Assembly: GCA_024180945.1 (NCBI GenBank)
Contig: JAKSGN010000043.1
Coordinates: 1,116,001 to 1,180,000 of the forward strand
DNA: 64,000 nucleotides
Direction of reading: 5' to 3'
Source: Macrophomina tecta
Taxonomy: Eukaryota > Ascomycota > Dothideomycetes > Botryosphaeriales > Botryosphaeriaceae
Shown: positions 46,177 through 56,618 of the stretch, piece by piece
Layout of the letters: the number at the start of each line of letters is the position of its first letter
Numbering within the stretch: position 1 is the stretch's first letter
Made by a program: the position numbers and the translations under genes
The notes under the pieces: model-generated
The model's input: only the letters and a program-made list of their open reading frames with translations
What the model was told of the DNA's origin: nothing
Database searches by the model: none

Positions 46177-47962
46177 ATGAAGGGCGGCACACTGGAGTCG
46201 CAGTACGCCCCCGCGCCGGCGGCAGCGACGCACACGCGCGCGACGCGCACCCGGCGATCCGTCCTGAAGCTGTTCACCGCCCTGCTCGTCCTCGCAGCAT
46301 ACGCGCGACTCTTCTACGTCAGTACACACCACCAGAAGAAAAGACAGAAGAACACCGAGCCCCAGGCCAGCATCTCAAGACCACAGCCACTAAGCCGCCT
46401 TCATTCACAGACCCGCCACAGCCACGCCCACACCCTCCACCGCGTCCAACAATGCACCCTCACCAACCTGCACGCCAACCTCTCCTTCCTCGACGTCTCT
46501 CCCATCGCCTCCGCCGAGTTTCTCGCCCGCCGTGACGCCCTCGCGCGCGCCCTCCACGCCGAGGGCGTCGACGCCTTCGCCCTCGAGCCGGGCTACACCT
46601 TCCAGTACTACGGCAACGTCAGCCAGCAGGACTGGGAGCCGTGGGAGCCCGAGGAGCGGCCGATGCTGATGCTCGTGCAGCCCGTCCGCAACGCCTCCAC
46701 CGGCGCCATCGTGGCCAAGACGTCCTTCCTCTCGCCCGCCTTCGAAGAAGGGCGGGTGCGCATGCTGGGCATCCCGGCGGCCGAAGGCCAAGAGCTAGAT
46801 ATCGTGACGTGGGAGGAGCACTGGAATCCGTACGAGACGCTGCGGCGGTCGAGGCTGTTTGCGGCGAGGGAGAGCGTGACGGTGATGGTAGATGAGGAAA
46901 TGCGCGATTACATTGTGCGCGGGCTGGCGGCGAGCGGGTTTGAGACGGTAGGCTTGCGCGGCGAGGTTGAGGCTGTCAGGCAGATCAAGACGGACGCGGA
47001 GGTGGAGTTGATAAGGGCGGTGAATACAGGCACGGTGGAGGCGGTGAGGGCGATGAGGCCTTGTGAGTTTCCCTTTTTTTTTTCTTTTTTTTTTTTTAGT
47101 CGCTGGTTGGTACCGCTGCGGTTGCTAATGCGATGCTGTGAACAGGCCTCGTTCCTGGGTTGATTGAGGACGAGGTCATGGAAATTCTGGATAACTCGTT
47201 GCTGTCCATTGGCTTCTCTCTTTTCTTCGACATCGTCCTCTTCGAAGAGAACGGCGCTCTCCCGCATGGAGGTTTTGTCACCGGCGGCAAGGTCCTGAAG
47301 GAAGACTCTGTAGTTCTAATTGACGTCGGGTGAGTATCCCGAGACATTCCCGGCAATCAGAAACTCTCCTGACAATGGCGCGTAGCGCCCACTACTTGGG
47401 CTATTCCTCCGACATCTGCCGCAGCTTCTTCATCCCCACCTGGGAAGAACGGTCGCTCTGGGAGAAGGCTATCTCCATCATGACTTTCTCGAAGCCGTCA
47501 TCCGCGCTGACCACCACCAACTCGGACCTCTATGCCGAGAAGCTGAAGGTCTGGGACATTGTGCTCGAAGCCCAGACCGAGTCCGCCAAGATGTTCAAGC
47601 CGAATAATAGCGCCGCCAGCGTCGACATTGCCGCTAGAACAGTCATCTCGGATGCTGGCTACGGCGAAATGTTCACTCATCGCGTCGGCCATGGTATTGG
47701 GATCAAAGGTGCGTCTGATGTTCGATAGAGTTGCAAGACCCGGGACTGGGAACTGACAGCCCCCGCAGCACACGAGTCTCCTTACCTGAACAAGGGTAAC
47801 CACAAAGTCCTGCTAAAACCTGGAATGACCTTCACGTCAGAGCCGGGCATCTACATGCTGAACAAGTTCGGTGTCCGGCATGAAGATATCTACGTCGTCA
47901 GAGAGGAAGGAGAAGCTGAGCTGCTGACCGGGAAGCGCGCCGTCAGCCCGTGGGAGCCATGA
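46177..47962 (+). CDS. M24-family metallopeptidase-like membrane protein (Xaa-Pro aminopeptidase-like)
   Basis: Four exons (46177-47062, 47146-47329, 47386-47708, 47769-47962) give 528 residues. A short basic N-terminus is followed by one membrane helix (VLKLFTALLVLAAYARLFYV), so the rest is probably lumenal or extracellular. A creatinase-like N-terminal domain (EFLARRDALARAL, YYGNVSQQDW) precedes the pita-bread fold. All five metal ligands are present: Asp in VVLIDVG, Asp in SSDICRSF, His in HRVGHGIGI, Glu in FTSEPGIY and Glu in VRHEDIYVV. It should therefore be an active di-metal peptidase acting on Xaa-Pro bonds; relatives are often annotated Xaa-Pro dipeptidase. The first intron has a T-rich run. 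Confidence 0.88.
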
Positions 47963-48103
47963 AGAGCTGGTGGCAGTGACGACCACAACGGCAAAAAGAA
48001 TGTAACCAGATAGCCATGTAAAAAGTGTGCGGGTATTCCCAGAGAGAAAAAAAAAAAAGAAACAACACATGTACCGACGACAGCAATCAAGAAAAGACTC
48101 ACG

Positions 48104-49345
48104 CTACTCCTGCGTATCCGGCGGCAACGCCTCCTCTTCCCCCTCCTCGCCCCTCCCATCCCTCCTCCCCAACCCTGGCGTATTCACCAAACCCCAAACC
48201 CACTCCTTCATGGCGGCAACTCTCTCTGCCCCCGCCGCGCCCACATCCACCCTGTCCACCCCGTCCCTCGCGACCAGCTGCACGCGCGTCTGGTTCCGCT
48301 GCATGCTCCGGCGCAGCGCGTACCCGAACACCTTCTCGCGGAACGTGTCGAGCGCCACGTTCTCGACGAGGACGACATCCCTGACGCGCACGTTGCGCAG
48401 CGCCTCTCGCAGCGGATCGTCGCCAGCGGTTCCCTTTCTCGCCGCCGACGCGCCGCCCCCTTCCTCCTCGTGCGCAAACCAAAACGAGATCTTGAACCCC
48501 GTCGCCGAGTCGTCGCCGACCAGCACCTCGACCAGGTCGCGCACGGCGCCGTGGCGCGTGCGAATGGGGCGGGCGGGCAAGAGCGCGATGACGCCGACGA
48601 GCAGGGAGACGACGATGGTTTGCGGGGCGATGCGGTGGAGGTGCGCGGCGGTGGGGAGAGCGCGGAGGGAGGTGAGGGTGCGGGGGAGGGGGCATGGCGG
48701 GCGCGCGCGCTCATCCGACGAGTACGAGTCGTCCAGGCGAGAGGGCGATTGGGAGGACGTGGTCGTGATGCTGTGGAAGGAGTCAAGGAGGGATGTGGCC
48801 GAGTCGTCGGCGGCCGCGGCGAGTTGCGAGGAGCGCGTGTCGTCGTGCACGGCGATGGAGTGCTCGAGGAAGTGCGTGTCGTCTTCGTCTCCATCGTCGC
48901 CTTGTCGCTGCTCCGTCGTGTTGGCGCGCTCTGCGCCGTCGTCGTCGCCGCTGCCGCCGTATGTCGTCGATGGCTGGCTGCTGACGGCTAACGAGTACTC
49001 CGCGCCTGCGAAGTCTTGTCGCACCGGACTCGCCTGCGTATAGCCGGTGTGCAGATGTGCATTGCTCGAGGCCGGGATGCTGCGCCAACGCGAAGCCGTG
49101 GCCATCGCACGTCCCTCGTCATTCTCCTCCCCACGCTCTTCCTCGTCCGCGTCGAATTTCCTCTTCAGGAAGCGGCGCACGACCGGCGTCCAGTCGTCGA
49201 GCAGTGCGCTCTCGTCCCACGAAAGCTTCGCAGCATCCGGGGCGCCGGTCAGCAGCTTGATGCGTTTTGCTGGCCTCTTCATCGCGGTATCTGTATCATC
49301 AGCAGGAATTGCGGTGGCATGTAGGGCACGCGTCGACGTGGGCAT
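48104..49345 (-). CDS. nuclear-type protein with a possible C-terminal OB-fold
   Basis: A single exon of 413 residues. The first ~220 residues are acidic, Ser-rich and probably disordered, with a basic KRPAKRIKLL near the start that could be a nuclear signal. The last ~190 residues look folded: TIVVSLLVGVIALLPARPI, DLVEVLVGDDSATGFKISFWF, VRVRDVVLVENVALDTFREKVFGYA and QTRVQLVARD. The strand pattern, with a conserved-looking VGD and VRDVVL, fits an OB-fold nucleic-acid-binding domain as annotated in some fungal hypothetical proteins, but I have no firm family. Start could also be the Met at 49282. It is convergent with the M24-like gene, with 141 bases between stops. Confidence 0.6.
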   Translation of the reverse strand: MPTSTRALHATAIPADDTDTAMKRPAKRIKLLTGAPDAAKLSWDESALLDDWTPVVRRFLKRKFDADEEERGEENDEGRAMATASRWRSIPASSNAHLHTGYTQASPVRQDFAGAEYSLAVSSQPSTTYGGSGDDDGAERANTTEQRQGDDGDEDDTHFLEHSIAVHDDTRSSQLAAAADDSATSLLDSFHSITTTSSQSPSRLDDSYSSDERARPPCPLPRTLTSLRALPTAAHLHRIAPQTIVVSLLVGVIALLPARPIRTRHGAVRDLVEVLVGDDSATGFKISFWFAHEEEGGGASAARKGTAGDDPLREALRNVRVRDVVLVENVALDTFREKVFGYALRRSMQRNQTRVQLVARDGVDRVDVGAAGAERVAAMKEWVWGLVNTPGLGRRDGRGEEGEEEALPPDTQE

Positions 49346-49386
49346 TGCGCGACGCTGAATTGTGTGGGCCCGCAGCTCTAGCGAAA

Positions 49387-49420
49387 GAGAGAGAGAGAGA
49401 GATTGTGTGTGTATGTGTGT
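49387..49420 (+). repeat. (GA)n then (GT)n microsatellite
   Basis: (GA)8 at 49387-49402 followed at once by a GTGTGT run with one interruption. It lies in the leader of the OB-fold gene on the other strand. Confidence 0.8.
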
Positions 49421-49619
49421 GGAGTAGCTTCACAGTTTGGTGTCAGGGAGCCGCAGGAGCATGAGGTAGCATATTTTTGGGGCTAAGAAGAGACTTACTA
49501 CCAGAGCGAAGATGGAAATACGGCTGTCACGGTTGAGAAGGTACTCGTGACTCTTGTCACGTGAGTGTTCACGTGATCTGTGATGAAAGCGTCACTCTGC
49601 TGCTTAGGCCCAGTAAAAT

Positions 49620-50079
49620 AGCGACTAATTACAGCTAGATCGTAACTGGTAGTTTATAGAATCTCGAGTGGCTTCTGCTTAATGACTAATACTTTAGGGT
49701 ACCGGTTTAGGAAGTGTCCAACCCAGTTATAGCCAATTAGAGGGGGCTTAGTAGTCGGATCCGAGTAGGCGCGGACTAGCAGCTAGTAGGCACTTGACTA
49801 CGGTATATACAGGCGGCAGGACACTCTAATTTCGTCTAAATCAGCGCAGTAGAGGACTAGGGCCAGCTCCTGGTTATTAGTTAGTAGCCTGCCAGTCGGG
49901 TTCCGGTCTATTCGTGATCCAGTGGCTCGCCAGCGTCGGTGCAAGCAGAGGCGCGGAATATAGTATTTCTCGGCCAATTTCTTAGTATTTGGTAAGATCT
50001 GAGTGTTCACTTCGTCAAGCGCTTGTTGAACTCGCTTCTCTACCTCTTAATAAGAACCAAAGGGTTGTGGTAGCTCCAT
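49620..50079 (-). pseudogene. pogo/Fot1 (Tc1-mariner) transposase relic, N-terminal part
   Basis: On the minus strand from the ATG at 50079: MELPQPFGSY, a stop, then EVEKRVQQALDEVNTQILPN..KLAEKYYIPRLCLHRRWRATG, RLLTNNQELALVLYCADLDEI and, in another frame, IGYNWVGHFLNRYPKVLVIKQ. This is the two-part helix-turn-helix DNA-binding region of pogo/Fot1 transposases (psq-like then CENP-B-like). Several stops and at least one frame change interrupt it, and the DDE catalytic part is missing. The stretch is rich in TA dinucleotides compared with its neighbours, as repeat-induced point mutation would leave. No terminal repeats were found. Confidence 0.7.
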
Positions 50080-50311
50080 GGTGATTGGCTGTTGACAAGG
50101 TGTCGCGATTTATAGACTTTTTTTCGTTAGGGTGGGATTGTTCATTGGGGTGGGAGCTCCGGATAGAGCCAGAATGAAGGCAAATTTCAAGGACGCTTTG
50201 AGGGGAGGAGAAAAAAAAAACCACATAATGTGGCCATTCTTGCACGTGTTGACGAATCTTCAATTATTTGTATTCAATTTTGGCAGGAAATCATGACTCT
50301 TCTAATCGATG

Positions 50312-52786
50312 TCAAAGCTTCGGCCCCGAAACAGGAAGGAGAAAGCCGTTAAAGTACTGAGATAGACCATCAAGATCATCCGGAAACGTTGTCATACCAA
50401 CCCAAAGATCGGGCCGTACGACAGCCAAGCCGCCATCGGTATGGTTAGCACCCCAAGTAGTGTGTGCATCCTCATCGGGGGCGCGATCGTCGTAGACGAT
50501 CGTTGCATGTTCCTTCAAGAACCGCAGTTCTGGCGTCGACATGACCGCTTCAACCTCCCACGGCAAGCGTTTTACAACAAGGAGGATGTTGAATCTCTCC
50601 GAGCCACCAAAGCGTTGATAAAAGCTGTCCGTCCGAAGTGCAGCGGCAAAGGCAGAGACCCTGCGGCGGACGGCGCCAGTCAATGAGGAGGCGAAAAGGA
50701 CAATGTGGAACATAGCGGCCCCAGTCATCTTATCGTACAGGTAGCCTGTCTCCTCGGTGGTGAAGCAGACGCGCGGGTTCGGCGCACGGACGCCATTGTT
50801 CACCCTCAGTGGGCGTCGCTGTTTTCCGCTCTCGTCTGGGACTTGCTGAGGAGGCGTGAGCACCGAAGAATCGAATGGAGCATCGACACCGAGCAGAAAT
50901 TGGCCGTTCCTGCCGAAAAAGCTGGCAAGGAACCTGAGGTCTTTCTGCCTCTGACTCTCCGCTCCGTCCCCTGTGTCTTCCGCGGCGCCACTGGTCTCAA
51001 CGACTAGCCTGGTGCCGTTTTGGGTGGCAGCTGAGGGGTTTCCCAGATTCCGTACATCGGCGATCTGAAGGTCGGTAGCACACACGAAACGAAGGTACTC
51101 TCCAGAAGTTTCAATGATGCGGCACGCCTGCTCTCGCCTCTCTGGACTGTAGGTAGACACGAGCGATTCAAGATTGGCTTTGTTCTGGGCTACCAAGCCT
51201 AGCTTCCAGGCGAGATTGGAGGCGTCCATGATGGAGGCATTCAGCCCAAAAGCACCCATGACGCTGTGGACGTGACTGCAGATTCAGGTCAGCATCAGCG
51301 AAATTCATGATGGTCATGATCACTCACGCAGCATCACCAATGAGGTGCACACGAAGGTCGTTGGATGAGAAGGACCGGGCAACACGCTCCGAGACTGCTT
51401 GGTGCTCAGCGAATGCCTCTGCTGCATCCAGCGCATAACTCACTCTTCCATATAGCAAACCAGCTCAAGGGAGCAGCGAATTTCAATTTGTAGGGTGAAA
51501 ATATCCTGTTTGCTTGCTCTAGGACCTCTTCCGGAGTGATCGAATGGAAATCGACTCTTCCGCCGGCTTCAGCAAATGCTGGATCTTTAGCCTGACGAGA
51601 CTTTCCGATTGCACCAGTGTGAGAAATGTCCAGCTGGGTATAGAGTCTCGTAGCTGTCAGCTGTGGACCGGTTGTGGCATGAAATAGAAGTTCACAAACC
51701 TGATGTATCCCTCTTCTCTCGGGATGATGACGCAACCCCTATGCTTGGAGCTAATCACGGATCTGTAGAGACTCAGTGGAAGATAAAGGAGTAATGATCG
51801 GCGGTGTGTACTCACCCAAACATCCAAGCGTGTGGGTAGTCAGTCTCGAAAACGCAGTCCATGATACCCCAGTATATGTCGGTGCTCATGCCATCAAAAG
51901 GAATGTCGAGGCTCTTGCGGATCCTGCTGGCTGCCCCATCACTTCCCACGAGAAACTTGGCACGGACTTCTTCTTCAACTCCGGTGCGTTCGTTGATCAC
52001 TGTTGCCCGTACCGGATGATCGTTTTCGTTCGTAATGCTGTAGTCCTTCAGGGTCTTGTTACGCTCCACAAGGACCTTGTGTCGGAGAAGATCTCTGATA
52101 AAGATCCTCTCAACCTGTCCCTGCGTTATAATGTGGAGTCCACGATAACGGGAGTCTGACTGATGGGAGCGGTTGAAGATCAACTTTTCACCGTCCTTGT
52201 AAATGGCGGTCCGCTCAATGATCGGGCCCTCCTCATGGACCTCCTTTGCAAGGCCCCAGGTATTCAAGATCTCAAGGAAGCGAGGCTGAACTCCATCAGC
52301 ACGTCCGGCTACAAGAGGTCCGTCGGCCTTGTCTGCCATCCAGATATGTCAATGAACAGTGGTCATGTAATGTCAAGCAGCGTTGACTCACCAATGATTC
52401 GGAATGAAACGCCATGTCTGACCAAGCTCAGTGCAACTTCCAATCCGCTTGGTCCAGCTGGCGGAATGTCCAGCGTTAGCCTGGGTCGTTAGACCAAAGG
52501 ATGAAATGTTCTTACCTCCACAGATCAGCACATCCACCTCACTGGCCGGATTCCACCAGTCTGGAATTCCATGCGGACTGTTCGTGCCATCGTAGAGCGT
52601 GGGCCAAGTGCGTAGAACATTGATCCCAAGGTGGTTGTGGGCTGTGGATGTCACGAGCTCCTTGGATGGAGGGGAGACGTAGGCGTCAGGTTCCGCATCG
52701 GGCTCGGGGTCCCACTGCCAAGGCGTTCCGGAGGAAGCCTCTTTGAAGCCGCGCTCCCAGGTGTATGCAGCAATTGACTTCGCCAT
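50312..52786 (-). CDS. FAD monooxygenase, phenol-hydroxylase type
   Basis: Seven exons (52786-52516, 52457-52392, 52332-51816, 51762-51700, 51646-51444, 51397-51328, 51275-50312) give 717 residues. The FAD site reads LICGAGPSGLEVALSL, formed across intron 1; FLVGSDGAASRIRKSL is the DG motif; LIGDAAHVHSVMGAFGLNAS closes the flavin site. The last ~200 residues form the thioredoxin-like C-terminal domain of phenol 2-monooxygenases. It hydroxylates a phenol-like ring with NADPH and O2. Intron 5 has two usable acceptors 24 bases apart (the other adds EAFAEHQA); I used the downstream one. It shares a 267-bp promoter with the O-methyltransferase, and the pair fits tailoring of the nearby polyketide. 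Confidence 0.88.
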
Positions 52787-53053
52787 GTCTTCGCAGATAT
52801 TTCCACTTGCACTGTTAAAACAAGTCGTTTGTCGGCCGCAGGGTATTTCTGTGCAACATCGTGCCGGAGGTCGGTACTCCGGTCCCTATCCCGCCGCACG
52901 CACACCATCAACAAACCCCCCAAACCGTCTACAAGGTACTACTCCGGGCTCGATGGAATATTTCCGTAGATTGTGAAAATTCCCTTTATATCGACGCGAG
53001 AATAGACGGAACTAACGAGCCTCTTCTACACTCACGCCACCATCACATCAGCC
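52787..53053. promoter_or_regulatory. 267-bp divergent promoter, monooxygenase and O-methyltransferase
   Basis: The two tailoring genes start head-to-head over 267 bp, so shared regulation is likely. No clear palindromic regulator site was found by eye. Confidence 0.55.
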
Positions 53054-54804
53054 ATGGATGCTCAGTCGATTACCCAGCTTCGGCAACTCGGAGACCTCAT
53101 CAATTCGTCGATTCAGACAGTCGTCAAACTCAACGAGGCCTCCAAGGGAGAACTGCCAGCCAAGCCCCTTTTCGACGCTCAGAGAGCGCTTCTTTCGGCA
53201 GCGGGTAAGCTGACGGAGCTGGTAAGCCAGCCGAGCACCCGTGTCTTGGAAGTTTCCTCCCAGTACTTCGAGGCACGTTGTCTGCACATTGTTGCAGACA
53301 AGCATGTCCCGGACATCCTCGCCAAAGCCGGAGATGCGGGCGTTCACGTAACGGGCATTGCCAAGAGTGTTGGAATCGAGCCGCGGAAGCTGTGTCAGTA
53401 GCCCTTCTCTTTACACATATGTATCTCGCCTGGGCTGACATGAAAAATTAGCTCGTATACTGCGCTGCTTGTGCTCAATTCACATTTTCAACGAGGTACT
53501 GCCAGACACTTTCGCGAACAACAATGTCTCTGCTGCGCTTGTGGGAAATGAGCCCCTGCGCGCCTATATTCTCCTTTTGTAAGTCGCCGAATGCTCTCGG
53601 GAATAGTGATTATGGGCTGACTTCGGTATGCAGCGGATTGGACATCTACAGTGCGTCAGATTACCTCCCGCGGACGCTCCACGATCCCAGCGTTGGCCCT
53701 TCCTATAAGGTCGAGCACACGGCTTTCCAGGCTGCGGCCAACACTATCAAGCCGCGCTGGGAGTGGCTTGAAGAGAAAGTTTCAGTAAAGGATCTTCGAG
53801 ATGGCAACTGCGGCACAGATGGGGCAACCAGCGCCTATCCGGGGCCATTCGGAGCGGAGCTGCAAAATGCGGTTGCTGGGAAGTCCGACGACACATTAGT
53901 GTCGCGCCCTGAGCATGCTGTCTTTGGCCTTGCGATGCTCGGTGGCGGCTGTGTTTTTGGAAAGGCACACTTGTACGGTGAGGACTCCCAAGGTCAGGCT
54001 TTGTTAAGGAGAACTCTTACTAAAAGGACTTCTAGACTATCCTTGGGACAGGCTTGGGACAGCTACTGTTGTTGACGTTGGGGGTGGTGTTGGTGAGTCT
54101 TTTACTGCCCCTTTTTCTATTCTTGAGGTGGAACTGACCGGCCACTACTCAGGCGGATTTAGTCTCCAGCTATCACACATCTACCCCAACCTCAAGTTCG
54201 TCGTGCAGGACCGCGCCCCGGTCTTGCAACAGGCCCAAGCAAACATCTGGCCGCAGGAGAACCCGAGCGCTCTGAGCCAGGGCCGAGTGACATTCATGCC
54301 GCACGACTTCTTCAATGCGAATCCGGTGCAGAATGCCGACGTGTACTGGCTCCGATACATTCTGCATGACTGGTCCGACGAATACTGCGTGCAGATCCTC
54401 TCCGCCATCCGGGCTAGCATGGGCCCGCGGTCCCGCGTCCTGATCTGGTAAGCAAAAGACTCCTTTGGCGTTCTCAGCTTCTTTGAAAGCTCGCAAGTTC
54501 TCGAGTATGCCTTGGTGCTGACTTCATTTTCACCCTCAGTGATCAAGTCATGAACACGACGCTCGGGGCTCCCGAGCTGCCGCCGGCGCCGAAGCCGCTG
54601 CCGGCCAACTGGGGCTACTACACCCGGTACTCCCATCAGCGTGACCTGGCCATGATGTCAATCATCAACGGCATCGAGCGCACTCCGGCCGAGTTCCGCG
54701 ACATCGTGGAGCACGCCGGCTTGGCTTTGCGCAAGATCTGGGACTGCAGGAGCCAAGTGTCGTTGGTCGAAGTTGTGCTGCCGGAATCTGAGCTGCTTAC
54801 TTAA
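53054..54804 (+). CDS. SAM-dependent O-methyltransferase
   Basis: Six exons (53054-53393, 53452-53578, 53634-53977, 54036-54092, 54153-54447, 54540-54804) give 475 residues. An N-terminal helical dimerisation part with RKLSRILRCLCSIHIFNEV (winged-helix region) precedes the catalytic domain: TVVDVGGGVGGFSLQL (SAM loop, spliced), LKFVVQDRAPVLQQAQ, FMPHDFF, YWLRYILHDWSDEYC with the catalytic His, and a late TPAEFRDIVEHAGL. This is the plant-type O-methyltransferase family common in fungal polyketide clusters, methylating phenolic hydroxyls in the cytosol. It is paired head-to-head with the ring hydroxylase, which would supply a hydroxyl to methylate. Confidence 0.92.
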
Positions 54805-55113
54805 AAGATGTCGCCCTGTTCTCTTTGATTCCTTCTCCCCGTCTATCGTTTTGCTTTCACCGAGCACGGTATCATATGTGCTCACTGTCCGGTATTTTAC
54901 CCCGAAGAATTGATGGGTGAAGTTTGCGACGAACGATAGTTTCCAGCAATTTTATGTGTCTAGTTGCTCTAGTCTGCTCGCTACAACCCCAGTTGTCTTC
55001 AACCCCATGCAGCACGATGTACGCTGTGGATTATAAGTGGGAAAGAAATTATTGTCTGCCGAGCCGACCAATCCTCCAGTAAAACAAGGGAAAATGACGA
55101 AAAAGGAGAGCTG
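54805..55113. other. convergent 3' spacer
   Basis: Tail-to-tail spacer between the methyltransferase and the Myb gene; nothing recognised. Confidence 0.5.
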
Positions 55114-56618
55114 TTACTTCATCTCCATCCTGAACTTTGTCTTGGAGGGCACCAATACATTCATTAAGGATGTGATCGTTTCGTGCGATGGATTCTCAAT
55201 CGTCAAGATGAATTCTGCCTCATTCCGGTGGAGGTGCTCCAAATCTTTTAGCATGGATAATGCGTCCGTTGAGTCGGTGCTGCTGAAATGAATCCCAGAG
55301 TGGGGTTGGCTGAATGTCGAAGTAGAGTCGTGGCGTACGGTGTCCGGCGAGTACACTGCGCCGTTTCCATTGTCGGCAGACATGGAGTCGTCCGTAGCGG
55401 GCATGTAGTTGGTGTTATTGAAGTCAAGCGGCATGTCCCACGTAAAGGCATCTGCAGTGGTTGGGTCAAGGTCCATGGATGGGAATATGGTATTAGTGGA
55501 GAGGTCGAAAGAGAAGGGATCGTCGCGCGCCTGGCCGCCATAATTGTCGCATATCTGCGTACCGTCGTCCCGAACTAGGGTGTGGTCGTGGTTACTCGCG
55601 GCCTCGGCCTCGACATTTCTGGCTGGGACTTCTTCGTCCGATACTGGACCCATCGTGGCACCGGGTGAGGCGGAAGGCGTGCGGTCACTGCCCGCGTCTC
55701 CAACGTCGTTTTCACCGTTGCTGTTACTCGCGTCCTGGGACAAGCCCTCTCCGCTCTGAGCTTCTTGCTTCCGTGTCAATGTTACGTATCTGTGGAGCAT
55801 CAGTGCTGTGGTTCTTGATTGGTGGACGGCATGACCGTACCTGTTCTTGACGTTATTTGCCGCTCGGCCCGGGAAGTAGAGCGTTTGTATCTGCTTCCAG
55901 GCACGGCCGTGCTCTTCAACGACCCTCAAAAGTTTCTCCTCCTGTTCGAGTCAGTTCCTGAGAATGAGCGGCCTGCGTGTAACTTCGTACTGACCTCTTC
56001 CTTAGTCCACTTGCTATGGTCTAGATTGGGATCCAGCGAATGCTGCCACCTTTTCGCACACTCTGCATGCAAAAAGTTAGGTCTCTGACTGTTTCACACT
56101 TGGTTCCTTGCAAATGATGGTTACTCTGCTGCTGTTGTTGTTCCTTTTTTTTTCATGACGTAGCCAAAAAAAAAATGAATAAGAACAAAAAAAAGGTTAA
56201 AGCAAGACTTACGATCTGCACTGCGCGCGCCAACCTCTTCCGCCACCAATGGCCACCTGGAACATGGCATCATTGTCAGAGCTCAAAACATGAGAGGGCG
56301 CATTGGCATACTGCAGACCGTACTCCTTTACACCTATTGACAATCTCCGGTCCTCGCTTGGATCCCAAGAGCCCTTACGGAGGCCGCCTACAAGATGGTT
56401 GCACCACCTCTTCCTGCAATCCTTGTTCGACCGGCCGGGAATGGATCTGGCAATGGCGTTCCAGTTTTTGCCTTTCCCTTACTAACTTAATGACGTTAGC
56501 AATAACATCTACTGCTCTGGCTCTTTCCGAAGCATCGGGCGTGCTTACATTGCAGCGTGGCCTGGCGCAGCAATTCCGCGTCCTCTTCCGGTGTCCACTT
56601 CTTCGCTGCTCTGGACAT
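55114..56618 (-). CDS. three-repeat Myb-like transcription factor
   Basis: Six exons (56618-56549, 56477-56312, 56256-56213, 56062-55995, 55941-55841, 55789-55114) give 374 residues. Three Myb/SANT repeats fill residues 1-155: KKWTPEEDAELL..WKGKNWNAIARSIPGRS..CRKRW, then KGSWDPSEDRRL..WPLVAEEVGARSADQCAKRW, then SKWTKEEEEKLL..AWKQIQTLYFPGRAANNVKNRY. The rest is acidic, Ser/Asn-rich and probably an activation region. Splice points fall inside the repeats, and each was fixed by keeping the Trp and Arg-Trp spacing. It probably binds DNA in the nucleus. It sits between the tailoring pair and the A-T-R/PKS pair, so it may regulate the cluster, although Zn2Cys6 factors are more usual there. Confidence 0.88.
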
